Assembly: GCA_027315185.1 (NCBI GenBank)
Contig: DAHUYO010000011.1
Location: 1-64,000, forward strand
Direction: 5' to 3'
Length of the DNA: 64,000 nt
From: Acidobacteriota bacterium
GTDB taxonomy: Bacteria > Acidobacteriota > Terriglobia > Terriglobales > SCQP01
Part shown: one piece after another, positions 42,690 through 53,011 of the stretch
Position numbering within the stretch: position 1 is the stretch's first letter
How the letters are laid out: every line of letters begins with the position of its first letter
The notes under the pieces: generated by a model
Seen by the model: only the letters and a program-made list of their open reading frames with translations
Told to the model about the DNA's origin: nothing
Database searches by the model: none
Program-made: the position numbers and the translations under genes

Positions 42690-43897
42690 GGGCGCGGCGG
42701 CCGCCAATCGCTTCCTGGCCGTGCCTGCTGGCGGTAATTGCATCCCTGGCGGTGTTCGCCGTCGCCGTTTCGCCAGCGCGCGCTGCCACGCCGTCCACGC
42801 CCGCCCAGCTCAAACACGCCGCTACCCGAGCGGTGGCCGCCGGCAAGGCTGCGCCGGCCATGCACGCCCTCGCCTCGGCCCTGCGCGCCGACCCCAATTG
42901 GAAGGAGGGCCTGTGGGATCTTGGCACGCTGCTCTATGAGGCCCACAATGTGCGCGGCGCGCGGCAAGCTTTTGGCCGCCTCACCCAGCTTGATCCCAAG
43001 CACGGCGCCCCCTGGGCCATGCTTGGTCTATGCGATTTCGAAGCGCGCGATTTCGGCCGTTCTCTTAAGCACCTGCAGGAAGGCCGGTCGCTGGGCCTGC
43101 CGAATCCGAACCTCCAGGCGGTGGCGCTGTACGATGAAGCGCAAGACCTGCTGATGCTGGAGCAGTTTCCCCAGGCGCGGCATCTGTTGCGCGGTTTCGC
43201 CCTCAACCATCGCACCTCGCCCGGCATCGTGCAGGCGTTCGGCCTTGCCGCCCTGCACCTGCCCGTTCTGCCCGCGCAGTTGGGTCGCGTGCTCTCCGCC
43301 CGCAGACGGCGGTTGGTGGACGCGATGGGCCTGGCGGTCTACCAGATGGAGGCGCGCAAGCCGCTGGCGGCACAAAAAGCGATGGCCGCCGTGGTGCGCG
43401 CTTTTCCCCGCGTGCCGTATGTGCAATATAACGACGGCATCCTGTTGATTCGCACCAGCCATTTGCACGCCGCCGCCATGGCCTTTCAGCGCGAGCTGCA
43501 AGTTCAGCCGCGCAACGTGCCGGCGCGCCTTCAGCTGGCGGCCCTGCGCGTGCAGAGTGCGCAGTATGCCCAGGCCATGTCCCTGGCGCGCCAAGCACTG
43601 CGTTTGCAGGCGGACAATTTCGCCACCCACTACATGGTCGGCTACATTGCCTTTCGTCAGGGTCGTTTCGCGGAAGCCGCGCGCCAACTGGCACGGGCCA
43701 AGGCCTTGGCGCCGGAGAATAGCCAAGTCCGCTATACGCTAGCCCAGACCGATCTCCGCCTGCACCGCGAAAAGGCCGCATTGCGGGAAGAACGGGACTT
43801 TCGCCGTTTGGAGCGCCTCAGCAGTTCCTTCCGTAACAACGGCGTGTTGCCCGCTTCCGTTTACCTCCACTCCCAGCCCCATTCAGGTACCCCATGA
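42686..43897 (+). CDS. exported TPR-repeat protein, second copy
   Basis: A 403-residue protein. The signal peptide (10-33, ending SPARAA) is followed by TPR-like helices, clearest in LWDLGTLLYEAHNVRGARQAFGRLTQLDP, YNDGILLIRTSHLHAAAMAFQRELQVQP, ARLQLAALRVQSAQYAQAMSLARQALRLQ and HYMVGYIAFRQGRFAEAARQLARAKALAP. It is linked by 4-base ATGA overlaps to both the preceding TPR gene and the following VWFA gene, which points to a stable periplasmic assembly of the three products. No enzyme motif is seen. Confidence 0.8.
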   Translation: MRARRPPIASWPCLLAVIASLAVFAVAVSPARAATPSTPAQLKHAATRAVAAGKAAPAMHALASALRADPNWKEGLWDLGTLLYEAHNVRGARQAFGRLTQLDPKHGAPWAMLGLCDFEARDFGRSLKHLQEGRSLGLPNPNLQAVALYDEAQDLLMLEQFPQARHLLRGFALNHRTSPGIVQAFGLAALHLPVLPAQLGRVLSARRRRLVDAMGLAVYQMEARKPLAAQKAMAAVVRAFPRVPYVQYNDGILLIRTSHLHAAAMAFQRELQVQPRNVPARLQLAALRVQSAQYAQAMSLARQALRLQADNFATHYMVGYIAFRQGRFAEAARQLARAKALAPENSQVRYTLAQTDLRLHREKAALREERDFRRLERLSSSFRNNGVLPASVYLHSQPHSGTP

Positions 43898-46110
43898 AGC
43901 TGATTTCCCTCCGCTCCTCCGTCCTTGCGCTTATCGCCGCCATGGCCATCCCCTCCGCCGGTGCGCAGACGCCAAAACCCGTGATTCGCAAGAACGTCAA
44001 CGAGGTCATGGTGGACCTGGTCGTGACTAACCGCCACGGCAAGATCATCAAGAACCTAAAACCCGATCAGCTGGAGCTGTTGGACAATGGCCAAACCCAA
44101 AAGATTGACAGCTTCCGTATGGTTTCGCGCTCGGTGCATCTCACCGGCGCGGATTTGGAAAAAGTCGGCTTGTCGCCGGCATTGCGCCCCCAGCCGTTCA
44201 ATTTGGTTCTCTTGGTCTACGACCGCGTGACCGGCGGCGGCCGGCAATTGGCGAAGCAAGCCTCGGATGATTTTCTCAGGCGCGATTTTGGCCCTGGCGA
44301 CTACGGCGCGGTGTACCGCATTGACAGCGTGCTCTACGCGCTGTCGCCGGTAACCAAGAACAAATCCAGGCTGGAAAAGGCCGTGCAGGTCGCGGTAGGC
44401 GGGACGGCGCAGCAATACCGCCAGACTTCGCTGACGGCGCAACAGGCGGCCAATCAGGCGCAGTCGGACCAAGCCCAGGCGCTGAGCATGGCGCAGCAGG
44501 CGGCGATGTCCACGGGCGTTCCCGCGGGCGGCCCCGGCGTGGCCGCGGGCGCGATCACCCAGGCCATCTTTAGCCAAATGATTGCCAACAGCCTCCAGCG
44601 CTCCGCCGCCATGGCCGGCGAGGACCAGGGCTGGCAAAGCCTGACCGCGCTGCGCTCGCTGGTGGACGGCTTGAGCCTGCTGCCCGGCCGCAAGGAAATC
44701 CTGTATTTCAGCCAATGGCTGGGCGTGAACAGCAACACGGTCTTCGTGCTCCGCGCCCTCATCCACGACGCCAATCGCAACCACGTCGCGTTTTACGCGA
44801 TTGATCCCACCGGTCTGTCCCTCCAGTCCAGCGCCAGCGAGATCACCCAGAGCATGCAACAAGCGGTTGGGACCGCGGACCAGCAGGACATGGCCGGCGG
44901 CCGGGGCGCCGTCAGCAGCGCCGAGGCCAATCTCGGCAACAGCGAGGAGAATATCTCCTACGCCGGGCGCTTGACTAACCTCCGGCAATTGGCGGATTCC
45001 ACCGGCGGCTTCGTGGCCTCGCGAACCAACGACCTCAATCCCTTCATGACCAAGATCGCCAACGACATCGGCAGCCACTACGAGCTGACCTATCAGCCGA
45101 CCACCACCGGCGCCGGCGGCTATCACGCCATCACCATCAAGGTAATTGGCCATCCGCATTGGATCGTCCGCGCGCGCAAGGGATATTACGCCACCCCACA
45201 ACTGGCCAATCCGACGCACAGCTATGACCAGCCGTTGCTGGCGGAACTCGGCGTTCAGCCTCCGCCGCACGATCTCGCCGTGGACACGGGCGCGCTGGCC
45301 TTTCCGTCCGGCGGCAACTTCGCGACCGTGCACCTGGAAACGCGCGTTCCCTTGCGCGATCTCGCGGTGACTCCCACCGGCGCGGCCCTAGCGAAGCGCG
45401 ACCCGAGCCTGAAGGGCAAGGATCTGGTCCGCTTTACCCTGCTGCAAGTGATCAAGGACGCGCAAGGGCGCGTAGTGGACAACTATAGCCATCCGTTCGG
45501 CTTTGCCGTGCCGCCGCAGGGCCTGGCCAAGTTCCGCAGCTCGTTTTCGCCGCCGTTCATTCGCACCGCGCTGCTGCCGGCCGGTGACTACACCGTGCAG
45601 ACGGTTCTCTACCAGGCCCAGCCCAAGAAGGCCACCGTCGTCACCCGCCCGCTCACGGTGCCCGCGGCGGGCAAGGTGCGGGTCAGCAGCGTCGTGGTGC
45701 TCGCCGGCGCCACTCCAGCCCAAAAGCGCGCGGCGAAGCAATATGACCCGCTGCACTATCAGAACTACCAGCTGGTGCCCAATCTCAGCGACCAGTTGGA
45801 GGCCAGCGCCAATCCCAAGAGCACCGTGGGCTTTTACTTCATTGCCGCCGTGCCCCCGGGCACCAGTGGCGCCACGGTGCAAATGAGCTTCGCCAAAAAC
45901 GGCACGACCTTCGTGCGCACGCCGCCCTCGCCGTTGCCCGCGCCGGACGCCCAGGGCCGCATTCCCTTCGTCGCCAACATCCCCTTGCACATTTTCCCGG
46001 CGGGGAAATATCAGGTGAAGATCACCGTGCAAGCGGCCGGCACGAGCGCCACCTCCGCGGCCAACTTCACCACCGTGGCGGCCACCGCGGCTGCGGGCAA
46101 GGCGGGCTAA
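43894..46110 (+). CDS. VWFA-related protein (acidobacterial type)
   Basis: A 738-residue exported protein. It has a signal peptide (1-24), then the family opening VNEVMVDLVVTNRHGKIIKNLKP and LELLDNGQTQKIDSFR. A von Willebrand A-like domain (about 95-390) follows, with FNLVLLVYDRVTGGGR in place of a standard D-x-S-x-S MIDAS and LPGRKEILYFSQWLG further on. The domain closes with NDIGSHYELTYQP and RARKGYYATPQ. C-terminal beta domains (430-730) follow. The domain binds proteins, often metal-dependently, but the loss of DxSxS makes metal binding doubtful. It is the last gene of the coupled trio and its stop overlaps the stop of the secretin gene by four bases. Confidence 0.88.
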   Translation: MKLISLRSSVLALIAAMAIPSAGAQTPKPVIRKNVNEVMVDLVVTNRHGKIIKNLKPDQLELLDNGQTQKIDSFRMVSRSVHLTGADLEKVGLSPALRPQPFNLVLLVYDRVTGGGRQLAKQASDDFLRRDFGPGDYGAVYRIDSVLYALSPVTKNKSRLEKAVQVAVGGTAQQYRQTSLTAQQAANQAQSDQAQALSMAQQAAMSTGVPAGGPGVAAGAITQAIFSQMIANSLQRSAAMAGEDQGWQSLTALRSLVDGLSLLPGRKEILYFSQWLGVNSNTVFVLRALIHDANRNHVAFYAIDPTGLSLQSSASEITQSMQQAVGTADQQDMAGGRGAVSSAEANLGNSEENISYAGRLTNLRQLADSTGGFVASRTNDLNPFMTKIANDIGSHYELTYQPTTTGAGGYHAITIKVIGHPHWIVRARKGYYATPQLANPTHSYDQPLLAELGVQPPPHDLAVDTGALAFPSGGNFATVHLETRVPLRDLAVTPTGAALAKRDPSLKGKDLVRFTLLQVIKDAQGRVVDNYSHPFGFAVPPQGLAKFRSSFSPPFIRTALLPAGDYTVQTVLYQAQPKKATVVTRPLTVPAAGKVRVSSVVVLAGATPAQKRAAKQYDPLHYQNYQLVPNLSDQLEASANPKSTVGFYFIAAVPPGTSGATVQMSFAKNGTTFVRTPPSPLPAPDAQGRIPFVANIPLHIFPAGKYQVKITVQAAGTSATSAANFTTVAATAAAGKAG

Positions 46111-48121
46111 AAGCCGGCGGCGCCGGTCGGCTGGGCCGGCCGGCTAGCCGGCGCCGGCGCTTGGCGCGGCTGGAAAAACGGGCTGTGCGACGCGGGCGGG
46201 CGCGGGCTTCCCGGTGGTGGCGCAACGGGCGGGGAGTACGGCGCCGGCGCATAGCCGCCTACGCGGAAGTCATCCGCCGGCAGCCAAATCGCCTGCGTCC
46301 TCGGCCGCCGGGCATGCAGGATATGCGGGGTGATCACCACCACCAGCTCGTCCTGCTGGCGGTTGGTCTGGCTGGTGCCGAAGGCATCCTCCAGACCGGG
46401 GATTTGTCCCAGCCCGGGCAGGGCCGTGTGGACGACCTGGTTCTGCCGCGACGCCAATCCCGCCACCAGCGCCGGTTCGCCGTCGCGCAGGTCCACCAGC
46501 GTGGATAGGCGATGGTCTTCCAGCACCGGAATGCCGTTATTGCTGGCGCCGCTCAATGCCTCTTCCCGCGCCTGCACCTTCACTAGGACGCGGCCGCGCG
46601 CATCGAGCTGCGGCGTCAGCTTGAGGCTCAGCCCCAAGTTGATGAACGTGAAGGACGGGAACGGCGGCTGAAACGTGCCGCTGCCCAGCACCTTGGAGAT
46701 CGCCGCGCTGTTCAGGATCGGCGAGAACGTGGCGTTCACCACCGGATAACGTTCGCCGATTTGCAGCGTCGCCGGCTGTCCGGCATCGGCGCGCAGCCAC
46801 GCTTCCTGCAAGGTTTCACCCCGCGAGGTGTTCAGGCTTAGGTGCAGCGTCGCCGGCGGCAGCGTCAGCGCCATCGCAGTCAGTCCGCCGCCAAACGTCG
46901 CCAGCGGCGTGGAGAGCAGCGGCGCGAGCTGGCTTTCCAGGCCCGCCAGTTGCGCCGTGAGCTGACCGGCGCTGAGCAGTCCATTCAACCCGCCGTTTTG
47001 GAACAGCGCCTGGAGGAGCTGCGATTCGCTGAGGTTGGCGCTGGAAAGCTGGCTGAGAATGGGCCCCAACGCCAGCGCCTGGAGCTGGTAGGGAGCGGTC
47101 ACGCCCAGTTCCCGCGCCAGGCTGCGATTGACCTCGGCCACCTGCACCTCGAACATCACCCCGCCCGGCGCCGCGCTCAAATTGAGCAGCAGGCGCTCCG
47201 CCGCGTCCACCACCGTCGGCTGGGCGCGCACGGTGATGCTTTGCGCCGCCGTGTTGCCCTGCACTTCGTACGGGTCCAGAATGACGCGCAGCATCTGCTC
47301 CAACTCCACCAGATCCGTCGGCTTGTCACCCAAGGCAGGTAGAACGTGCGCAGCTCCAGCGGCTGGAAGCTCCGCGCCTGGCTCGCCAGGCCGAAATAGA
47401 CCGTGTGCGGTCCCACCGCGGTCCAGGTGACATGGCCCAAATGCCGCAGCAGCTGTGCCGCCTGGCCGAAGGTCGCCTCGCCAACATGCAGGCGCACCGG
47501 CGCATCGGGCACCGTGTTTTGGATATACGCCCGCAGGCCGTAGGCGCCGGCGACGTCGCCGATAATCTGCCGCAGCCCGCCATGCAAATTGAAGCTGCGC
47601 GGCCGCCGCGGCAGCGCCAATTGCATCGGTGGCGCCGCGCCCCGCACCAGCATCGCGCCGGCCGTCGGGGCGGGCGCCAAGGCGAACAGACGCATTAAGG
47701 CGCGCCGCGCCACGCTGTTCTTGGGCTGGATCGCCAGCGCCGCGCGGTAGTCCAGTCCCGCCGCCAGGGCGTCACCCGCCTCCTGCTCACGCTGGGCCCG
47801 CAGCAGATGGGCGCGGACGGCTTGCTCCCCGAGCGCCGCCTGAACGGCGTGCAACAGTGCGGTCTGGCCATGGGCCTCGGTCGTCTGCTTCGCCAGCCAA
47901 TACGCCAAATCCCATTGCCGCCGCCGGGCGGCCCGCATCGCCGGCGCCAGCCAGCGGTGTTGTTGTTGCAGGCTTGGCGCTTTCACCCCGGCACGGGCCG
48001 GGGCCGGCGGGTGCAGGATCCGCGAGCGGGCAGGGTGCGCCGGCGCCGCATAACCGGGAGCGGCTAGGGCCGCAAACAGAAAGATGCCGCTCCAGCGAAG
48101 CACCTGTTTATTATCCGGCAT
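46107..48121 (-). pseudogene. TPR-secretin (type II/III secretion) gene with a single frameshift
   Basis: Two frames on the minus strand form one gene. The 5' part from ATG 48121 has a signal peptide, a TPR-like region (SVARRALMRLF) and a secretin N-domain (FNLHGGLRQIIGDVAGAYGLRAYIQ … LRTFYLP). At about 47333-47337 the frame is lost. It resumes one base out of register as GDKPTDLVELEQMLRVILDPYEV, with NolW-like and secretin core (FEVQVAEVNRSLARELGV; DGEPALVAGLASRQNQVV; GLGQIPGLEDAFG; ELVVVITPHIL) and a Pro-rich tail. One missing base after CTGCC restores it, giving about 671 residues. No slippery heptamer is seen, so mutation or sequencing error is likelier than programmed shifting. It would form an outer-membrane gated ring. 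Confidence 0.8.
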
Positions 48122-48375
48122 CGCCGCCCTGGCCCTGCGGCCAGCGTATCGCTCATCCACTTAGCGGCGAAGTTTGCCCGTCTGCCCGCGACACGGCCCC
48201 GGCCGACAGGGGGGCTGGGAGGGAGGCCGGGCCTGGGAACAGATCGGATCACGGGGCGGCCTGACGCCGTCATGCGGCCTGCGGCGGTCCGTCGTTGCCC
48301 GTGGCAGCCCGCCTGCCGGCCCCCCGGCGTGGTGCCCCGGGAACCGGGCGGGGCTGCCCGCGATGTGACCGCGGC

Positions 48376-48660
48376 CTATACGCGGGATCCGAACCCTTCG
48401 GGCTCCGGCTCCGGCTGCAAGGGAACCGGTTGCCGCACCTCCACCACGTCCACGATGCTGCGCCATTCCCGCCCCAGCTGCGCCAGCTGCATGGGCGTGA
48501 CCTCCAGCAGCAGCGTCGCCTGATGGAGGTCGCCGGCGGACTCGGCCAGCACGTACGGCAGGTCCAAGCCGCGCCGCGAGACCGCGTTCAGGATCCGCAA
48601 CAGCGCCCCCTGCCGGTTGTGGTAGCGAATCTCCACCCGATGCACCCCGGTTGCCGCCAC
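48376..48660 (-). CDS. ilvN: acetolactate synthase regulatory subunit (ACT domain)
   Basis: A 94-residue ACT-domain protein: VEIRYHNRQGALLRILNAVSRRGLDLPYVLAES is the valine-binding half, followed by ATLLLEVTPMQLAQLGREW. It is shorter than classical IlvN (about 160) and closer in size to IlvM. It confers feedback control on the catalytic subunit. The GTG start shares one base with the TAG stop of ilvB (TAGTG), so it is translated by re-initiation. It is the last gene of the ilvC-ilvB-ilvN unit. Confidence 0.85.
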   Translation of the reverse strand: MAATGVHRVEIRYHNRQGALLRILNAVSRRGLDLPYVLAESAGDLHQATLLLEVTPMQLAQLGREWRSIVDVVEVRQPVPLQPEPEPEGFGSRV

Positions 48661-50432
48661 TACTCCTCCTCCGTCAGCAACATCTCCGAAAGCGACGCGC
48701 CGGAAGGCACCATGGGGAAGACGTTGGCCTCCTGCGGGCAGCTATAGACCAGCATCGCCGCTCCCGGAGCCGCCAGGAAGTGCTCAATGGCCGCCTCGCC
48801 CTGGGCATCGGTGCCGGAAGGCGAGGCCGGATCGGCCTGGATGCGCTCGCCGGGGATGCCGTAGGCGGCGGCGATGGCGACAAAATCCGGGTTGTCGCTG
48901 AGGTCGGTTTCGGCGTAGTTGCGCTGATAAAACAGCTGCTGCCACTGGCGCACCATCCCCAGATATTGGTTGTCCACAACCAGGACCTTCAGCCCCAGTT
49001 GGCAGCGCCGGATGGTGGCCAGTTCCTGAATATTCATCTGGAACCCGCCGTCGCCGGAGATGCACACGACCGGGGTTTCCGGCCGCGCCAGTTGCACCCC
49101 GATCGACGCCGGCAGGGCGAAGCCCATGGCGCCGAGCCCGCCGGAGGTGATAAAGCCGCGGGGGAACGCGGCGCGGTAGCGCTGCGCCGCCCACATCTGG
49201 TGCTGGCCGACGTCGGCGACCACGAAGGCCTCCTCCGTCCTGCGCCGCAATTCCGCGAACAACCGGTCCAAAAAGCGCACCGGCGCCAGCCCCCGGGAGT
49301 TCGGCTCGGGGTCGGCGCGGTCCGCGCCGCAGGCCACGTCCCGCCAGCGGGTGTAGTCCGGCAGTTGGGCGCTGGCCAGCGCCGCGCGCAGTTGCGGCAG
49401 CGTCTGCGCCAAATCGCCGATCACGGCCAGATCGCCCCGCCGCACACGGTCCAGCTGCGCCGGGTCAATATCGAAGTGCACCACCCGCGCCTCCGGCGCA
49501 AAGCGTCCCGGATCGCCGGTGACGCGATCGTCCAGCCGCGCTCCGAAAATGACCAGCAAATCGGCTTCGTGCAGCGCGAGGTTGGCCCGCCGCGTTCCAT
49601 GCATGCCCACCATGCCCAGGGCGTAGGGCGCTTCGTTCGGAATTACTCCGAGTCCGTGCACCGTCGCCCCGGCGGGAATTTGCAGCCAATCGAGCAGCCG
49701 GCGCGTTTCCTCCACCGCTCCGGCCAGCTTGACGCCGCCGCCGATCAGCAGCACGGGCCGCTGCGCCTCCCGCAGCAGGGCGGCGGCGGCGGTGGCGGGA
49801 AAGCCCGGCGCGCGCTTGCGCCGCGGCGGCGTGTATGCCCCGCTGGGCGGAGCGCTGGTGCGCGCCTTCAACACGTCCACGGGCAGATCCACCAGCACCG
49901 GCCCGGGCCGTCCGGTGGTGGCGTGATGCATCGCCTCCTCCAGCACCGCGGGGATCTCATCGGCGCTCTTCACCAGCCGGCTCCATTTGGTCAGCGGCAG
50001 CGTCAAGTCGAAGATGTCGGTTTCCTGGAAGGCGTCGGTGCCCAGCAGGCTGCTGCGCACCTGGCCGGTAATGCACAGCAGGGGGACGGAATCCATCTTG
50101 GCGTCGGCGATGCCGGTCACCAAATTGGTCGCCCCCGGTCCACTGGTGGCGATCGCCACACCGCACCGCCCCGTCGCCCGGGCATAGCCCTCGGCGGCAA
50201 ACGCCGCTCCTTGCTCGTGCCGCGTCAGCACGTGGCGGACGCCGCTGCCTTCCAGCGCGTCATACAGCGGGATGACCGCGCCGCCGGGATAGCCGAAAAC
50301 CACCTCCACGCCCGCGGCCCGCAGCGTCGCCCACACCAACTCCGCGCCCACGCGGCTGGGCTGCGCCGCCGCCTCCCGCGCCGCGCCGGTCGCGGCCTGC
50401 GGCTCTACCGCGGCGTGGTGCGGCCGGCTCAT
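48660..50432 (-). CDS. ilvB: acetolactate synthase catalytic subunit
   Basis: A 590-residue ThDP/FAD enzyme that condenses two pyruvates to acetolactate (or pyruvate with 2-oxobutyrate) in branched-chain amino acid synthesis. The N-terminal ThDP glutamate lies in [21 protein letters not shown]-region motifs include [11 protein letters not shown], and the ThDP/Mg motif is [14 protein letters not shown] with N-x-x in [18 protein letters not shown]. The length is normal. Its ATG overlaps the ilvC stop by ATGA and its TAG touches ilvN. An extended frame upstream of 50432 is the shadow of ilvC. Confidence 0.97.
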   Translation of the reverse strand: MSRPHHAAVEPQAATGAAREAAAQPSRVGAELVWATLRAAGVEVVFGYPGGAVIPLYDALEGSGVRHVLTRHEQGAAFAAEGYARATGRCGVAIATSGPGATNLVTGIADAKMDSVPLLCITGQVRSSLLGTDAFQETDIFDLTLPLTKWSRLVKSADEIPAVLEEAMHHATTGRPGPVLVDLPVDVLKARTSAPPSGAYTPPRRKRAPGFPATAAAALLREAQRPVLLIGGGVKLAGAVEETRRLLDWLQIPAGATVHGLGVIPNEAPYALGMVGMHGTRRANLALHEADLLVIFGARLDDRVTGDPGRFAPEARVVHFDIDPAQLDRVRRGDLAVIGDLAQTLPQLRAALASAQLPDYTRWRDVACGADRADPEPNSRGLAPVRFLDRLFAELRRRTEEAFVVADVGQHQMWAAQRYRAAFPRGFITSGGLGAMGFALPASIGVQLARPETPVVCISGDGGFQMNIQELATIRRCQLGLKVLVVDNQYLGMVRQWQQLFYQRNYAETDLSDNPDFVAIAAAYGIPGERIQADPASPSGTDAQGEAAIEHFLAAPGAAMLVYSCPQEANVFPMVPSGASLSEMLLTEEE

Positions 50433-51487
50433 CGCCGGCCCCCCGCCGCCACCGGTTCCGGCGCCGCCGCGGCCTGGCCCGCCTTTTCGCCGCCGGGTTG
50501 CAGCCAGCTCATCATGCCCCGCAGACGGGCGCCCACCTGCTCGATCGCCAGCGCCTTTTCCCGCTCCCGCAGCTTGCGAAACTGCGCCCCGCCGTCGTGA
50601 TTTTCGGCGATCCACTGCCGCGCGAAGCTGCCGTCCTGGATGCGGCCCAGCATCTCCCGCATCGCCCGGCGCGTCTCCTCGCCGATCACCTTCGGCCCCT
50701 GCGTCAGGTCGCCGTATTCGGCGGTGTTGGAAATGGAGTCGCGCATCCGCGCCAGCCCGCCCTCGTAGATCAAATCCACGATCAACTTCATCTCGTGGAG
50801 GCACTCGAAATAGGCGATCTCCGGCGCGTAGCCCGCCGCCGTCAGCGTTTCGAACCCGGCCTTGATCAGCGACGTCAGCCCGCCGCACAACACCGCCTGT
50901 TCGCCAAACAGGTCGGTCTCGGTTTCCTCCCGGAAGCTGGTCTCCAGCACGCCGGCCCGCGTGGCCCCGATGCCGGCCGCGTAGGCCAGCGCGTACTCCC
51001 GCGCGTTCCCGCTGGCATCCTGCGCCACCGCCAGCAGCGCTGGCACGCCCTTGCCTTCCGTATAGACCCGCCGCACCAAATGCCCCGGACTTTTCGGCGC
51101 GATCATCACCACATCCACATTCGGCGGCGGTACGATGGTGCGGAAATGAATGCTGAAGCCGTGCGCAAGACCCAGCACCTTGCCCGCCGTCAGGTGCGGC
51201 CGGATGGAAGCCTCGTAGACCGCCGCGTGGGTCTCATCCGGCAGCAAAATCTGGATCCAGTCCGCCCGGCGCGCCGCCTCCGCCACCGGCAGCACCTCGA
51301 AGCCGTCGGCCCGCGCGCGTGTGGCGCTGGCCCGGTGCGGCTCCAAGCCGATGATCACCTGCTGGCCGCTATCCCGCAGGTTGAGCGCATGGGCGTGCCC
51401 CTGGCTGCCGTAGCCGATGATGGCGATGGTTTTGCCCCGCAACAGCTCGGGCTGGGCGTCGGACGCGTAATAAATCGGAACGGGCAT
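50429..51487 (-). CDS. ilvC: ketol-acid reductoisomerase
   Basis: A 352-residue class I enzyme (NADPH, Mg) that converts acetolactate to 2,3-dihydroxyisovalerate. The N-terminal Rossmann motif is [39 protein letters not shown], then [17 protein letters not shown] and [23 protein letters not shown] carry the metal ligands (D, E, E). The C-terminal 25 residues are an Ala/Pro tail. GGAGGAG precedes the ATG. It is first in the operon, whereas ilvBNC order is more usual. A TetR-type dyad at 51501-51516 abuts the ribosome site and a TetR gene diverges. Confidence 0.97.
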   Translation of the reverse strand: MPVPIYYASDAQPELLRGKTIAIIGYGSQGHAHALNLRDSGQQVIIGLEPHRASATRARADGFEVLPVAEAARRADWIQILLPDETHAAVYEASIRPHLTAGKVLGLAHGFSIHFRTIVPPPNVDVVMIAPKSPGHLVRRVYTEGKGVPALLAVAQDASGNAREYALAYAAGIGATRAGVLETSFREETETDLFGEQAVLCGGLTSLIKAGFETLTAAGYAPEIAYFECLHEMKLIVDLIYEGGLARMRDSISNTAEYGDLTQGPKVIGEETRRAMREMLGRIQDGSFARQWIAENHDGGAQFRKLREREKALAIEQVGARLRGMMSWLQPGGEKAGQAAAAPEPVAAGGRR

Positions 51488-51500
51488 CGAACTCTCCTCC

Positions 51501-51516
51501 TACCGACCGGACGGTA
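51501..51516. promoter_or_regulatory. candidate TetR-family operator at the ilvC start
   Basis: TACCGACCGGACGGTA is a 16-base dyad with seven of eight pairs matching. It resembles the ACCGACCGGTCGGT-type operators described for several TetR regulators. It lies between the divergent TetR gene and ilvC and touches the ilvC ribosome site, so binding would block ilv transcription. Confidence 0.55.
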
Positions 51517-51736
51517 AGTACCAGAATCGCAGCCCTGGCGCACCCTGTCAACGGGAAAATGCCCACCCCTGCCTTTTTCTGCTGTCCGGCGCGAAGGGGA
51601 TGGTAGCATGTGCCTTCCGTGTGATCAGCCGCCGAGGAAGCGGCCGGCGCACGAAAGCCCCGCCATCGCCCCGCCCCGCCTGCGGCGCGGCCAAAACCCG
51701 GGCGGCTGGGCCGCTTTAAAAAACGCGGAGGCGCCC

Positions 51737-52321
51737 ATGCCCGGCCACGATTCCCGCAAGGACATCCTGTTTACCGCCGCCCACCTGTTTCAGCAGCAAG
51801 GCTATGACGCCACCTCCATGCAGGATGTCGCCAGCGCCTTGAACCTGAGCAAGGCCGCCCTGTACCACCATTTCGAAAGCAAGGATGAAATCCTGTTTCA
51901 GATCATGAGTTACGGGATGGATATCTTCGAGACGCAGGTGGTGGCCGTGGTGCGGAACATCGCCGACCCCGAGGAGCGCCTGCGCGCCTGCATCCGCCTG
52001 CACATTGACGTGGTGGTCGGCGGGCGCGAGCGGGAAATCACCGTCATTCTGCATGAGAACCATGCCCTGCGCCCAGAGGAGAAGCGGCAGATCAACGCCC
52101 GCAAGAAGGCATATATCGTGTTTCTGGAAAACCTGATCGCCGAGGTGCAGCGCCGCCGCGGCGGCCGTTTTGCCGTCCGTCCCCGCGTCGCCGCCTTTGC
52201 CCTGCTGGGCATGATCAACTGGATGTATCAGTGGTGGCGTCCGGAGGGTGCGGTGAAGGGCGAGGAGATGGGCAAGGAATATACCGCCTTGTTCTTGCAG
52301 GGCATCTTCGCCAAAACCTGA
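51737..52321 (+). CDS. TetR/AcrR-family transcriptional regulator
   Basis: A 194-residue regulator. The N-terminal HTH (about 6-52) reads KDILFTAAHLFQQQGYDATSMQDVASALNLSKAALYHHFESKDEIL, with helix 3 SKAALYHHF. The ligand domain (60-190) includes EREITVILHENHALRPEEKRQINARKKAYI and FALLGMINWMYQWWRPEG, typical of the group tied to fatty-acid or acyl-CoA control. CGGAGG precedes the ATG. It diverges from ilvC, with the dyad between. The ligand is unknown; a branched acyl-CoA would make sense but is inference. Confidence 0.93.
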   Translation: MPGHDSRKDILFTAAHLFQQQGYDATSMQDVASALNLSKAALYHHFESKDEILFQIMSYGMDIFETQVVAVVRNIADPEERLRACIRLHIDVVVGGREREITVILHENHALRPEEKRQINARKKAYIVFLENLIAEVQRRRGGRFAVRPRVAAFALLGMINWMYQWWRPEGAVKGEEMGKEYTALFLQGIFAKT

Positions 52322-52361
52322 CCTGGAAGGGCGCGACGGGCCACCCGAGGCCGGTTCCCCC

Positions 52362-52859
52362 ATGACCAACGCCGAACTGCTTGATTTGATTGCGTATCAA
52401 GACTGGGCGCGCGAGCGCATTCTGCCCGCGTTGGAGCCGCTCACCACCGAAGAATGGCAGCGTCCCCTGGGCGGCAGCTTTGCCAGTCTGCACGCGACGG
52501 TGCTGCACATCCTCGGCGCGCAGGAGATTTGGGGCGCGCGCCTGCGCGGCGGGCAGAAGGGCTTTCCTGCCGCCGCCGAACTGCCCGACCTGGCCGCAAT
52601 GGGTTCCCGCTGGCAAGCCGCGACCGCCGGTCTGCGCGACTGGGTGGCGGCCCAGCCGGAGGGCGCCGCCGGCCGGGTCATCGCCTACACGCGCCAGGAC
52701 CAAGCCGTGGAAACGCCCGTCGCCGCGGTGATGTTGCAACTCAGCCATCACACCGCCTACCATCTCGGCCAGGTGGTGCATATGCTCCGCCAGCTGGGCC
52801 GCACGCCCGCCGATACCGGCTATATCTCCTACCAGCGCCAGCGCGCCGCCGCCGGCTGA
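52362..52859 (+). CDS. DinB-family four-helix metal protein
   Basis: A 165-residue DinB/YfiT-like protein. Its three histidine ligands are placed as usual: H in LHATVLHILGAQEIW and two in LSHHTAYHLGQVVHMLRQLG. The family binds Ni, Zn or Fe and some members are thiol-dependent transferases, but most have no assigned substrate. Conserved YQDWARERILPAL and PADTGYISYQRQ support the call. It starts 40 bases after the TetR stop, so it may be cotranscribed. Confidence 0.9.
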   Translation: MTNAELLDLIAYQDWARERILPALEPLTTEEWQRPLGGSFASLHATVLHILGAQEIWGARLRGGQKGFPAAAELPDLAAMGSRWQAATAGLRDWVAAQPEGAAGRVIAYTRQDQAVETPVAAVMLQLSHHTAYHLGQVVHMLRQLGRTPADTGYISYQRQRAAAG

Positions 52860-53011
52860 CCGCGCCGTCCCGCGGCTACGCGGCGGGTTCGGCACGCGGA
52901 CGGCGCCGGACGCCAGCCGTTCCCACCCGGCCGCAGCGACCCAGCGCGGACCCAAAGAGAGTTTCCAGGGCGGCCAAGGGGAGCGCCCAACAGCGGGCGG
53001 CGGAGCCCCTC

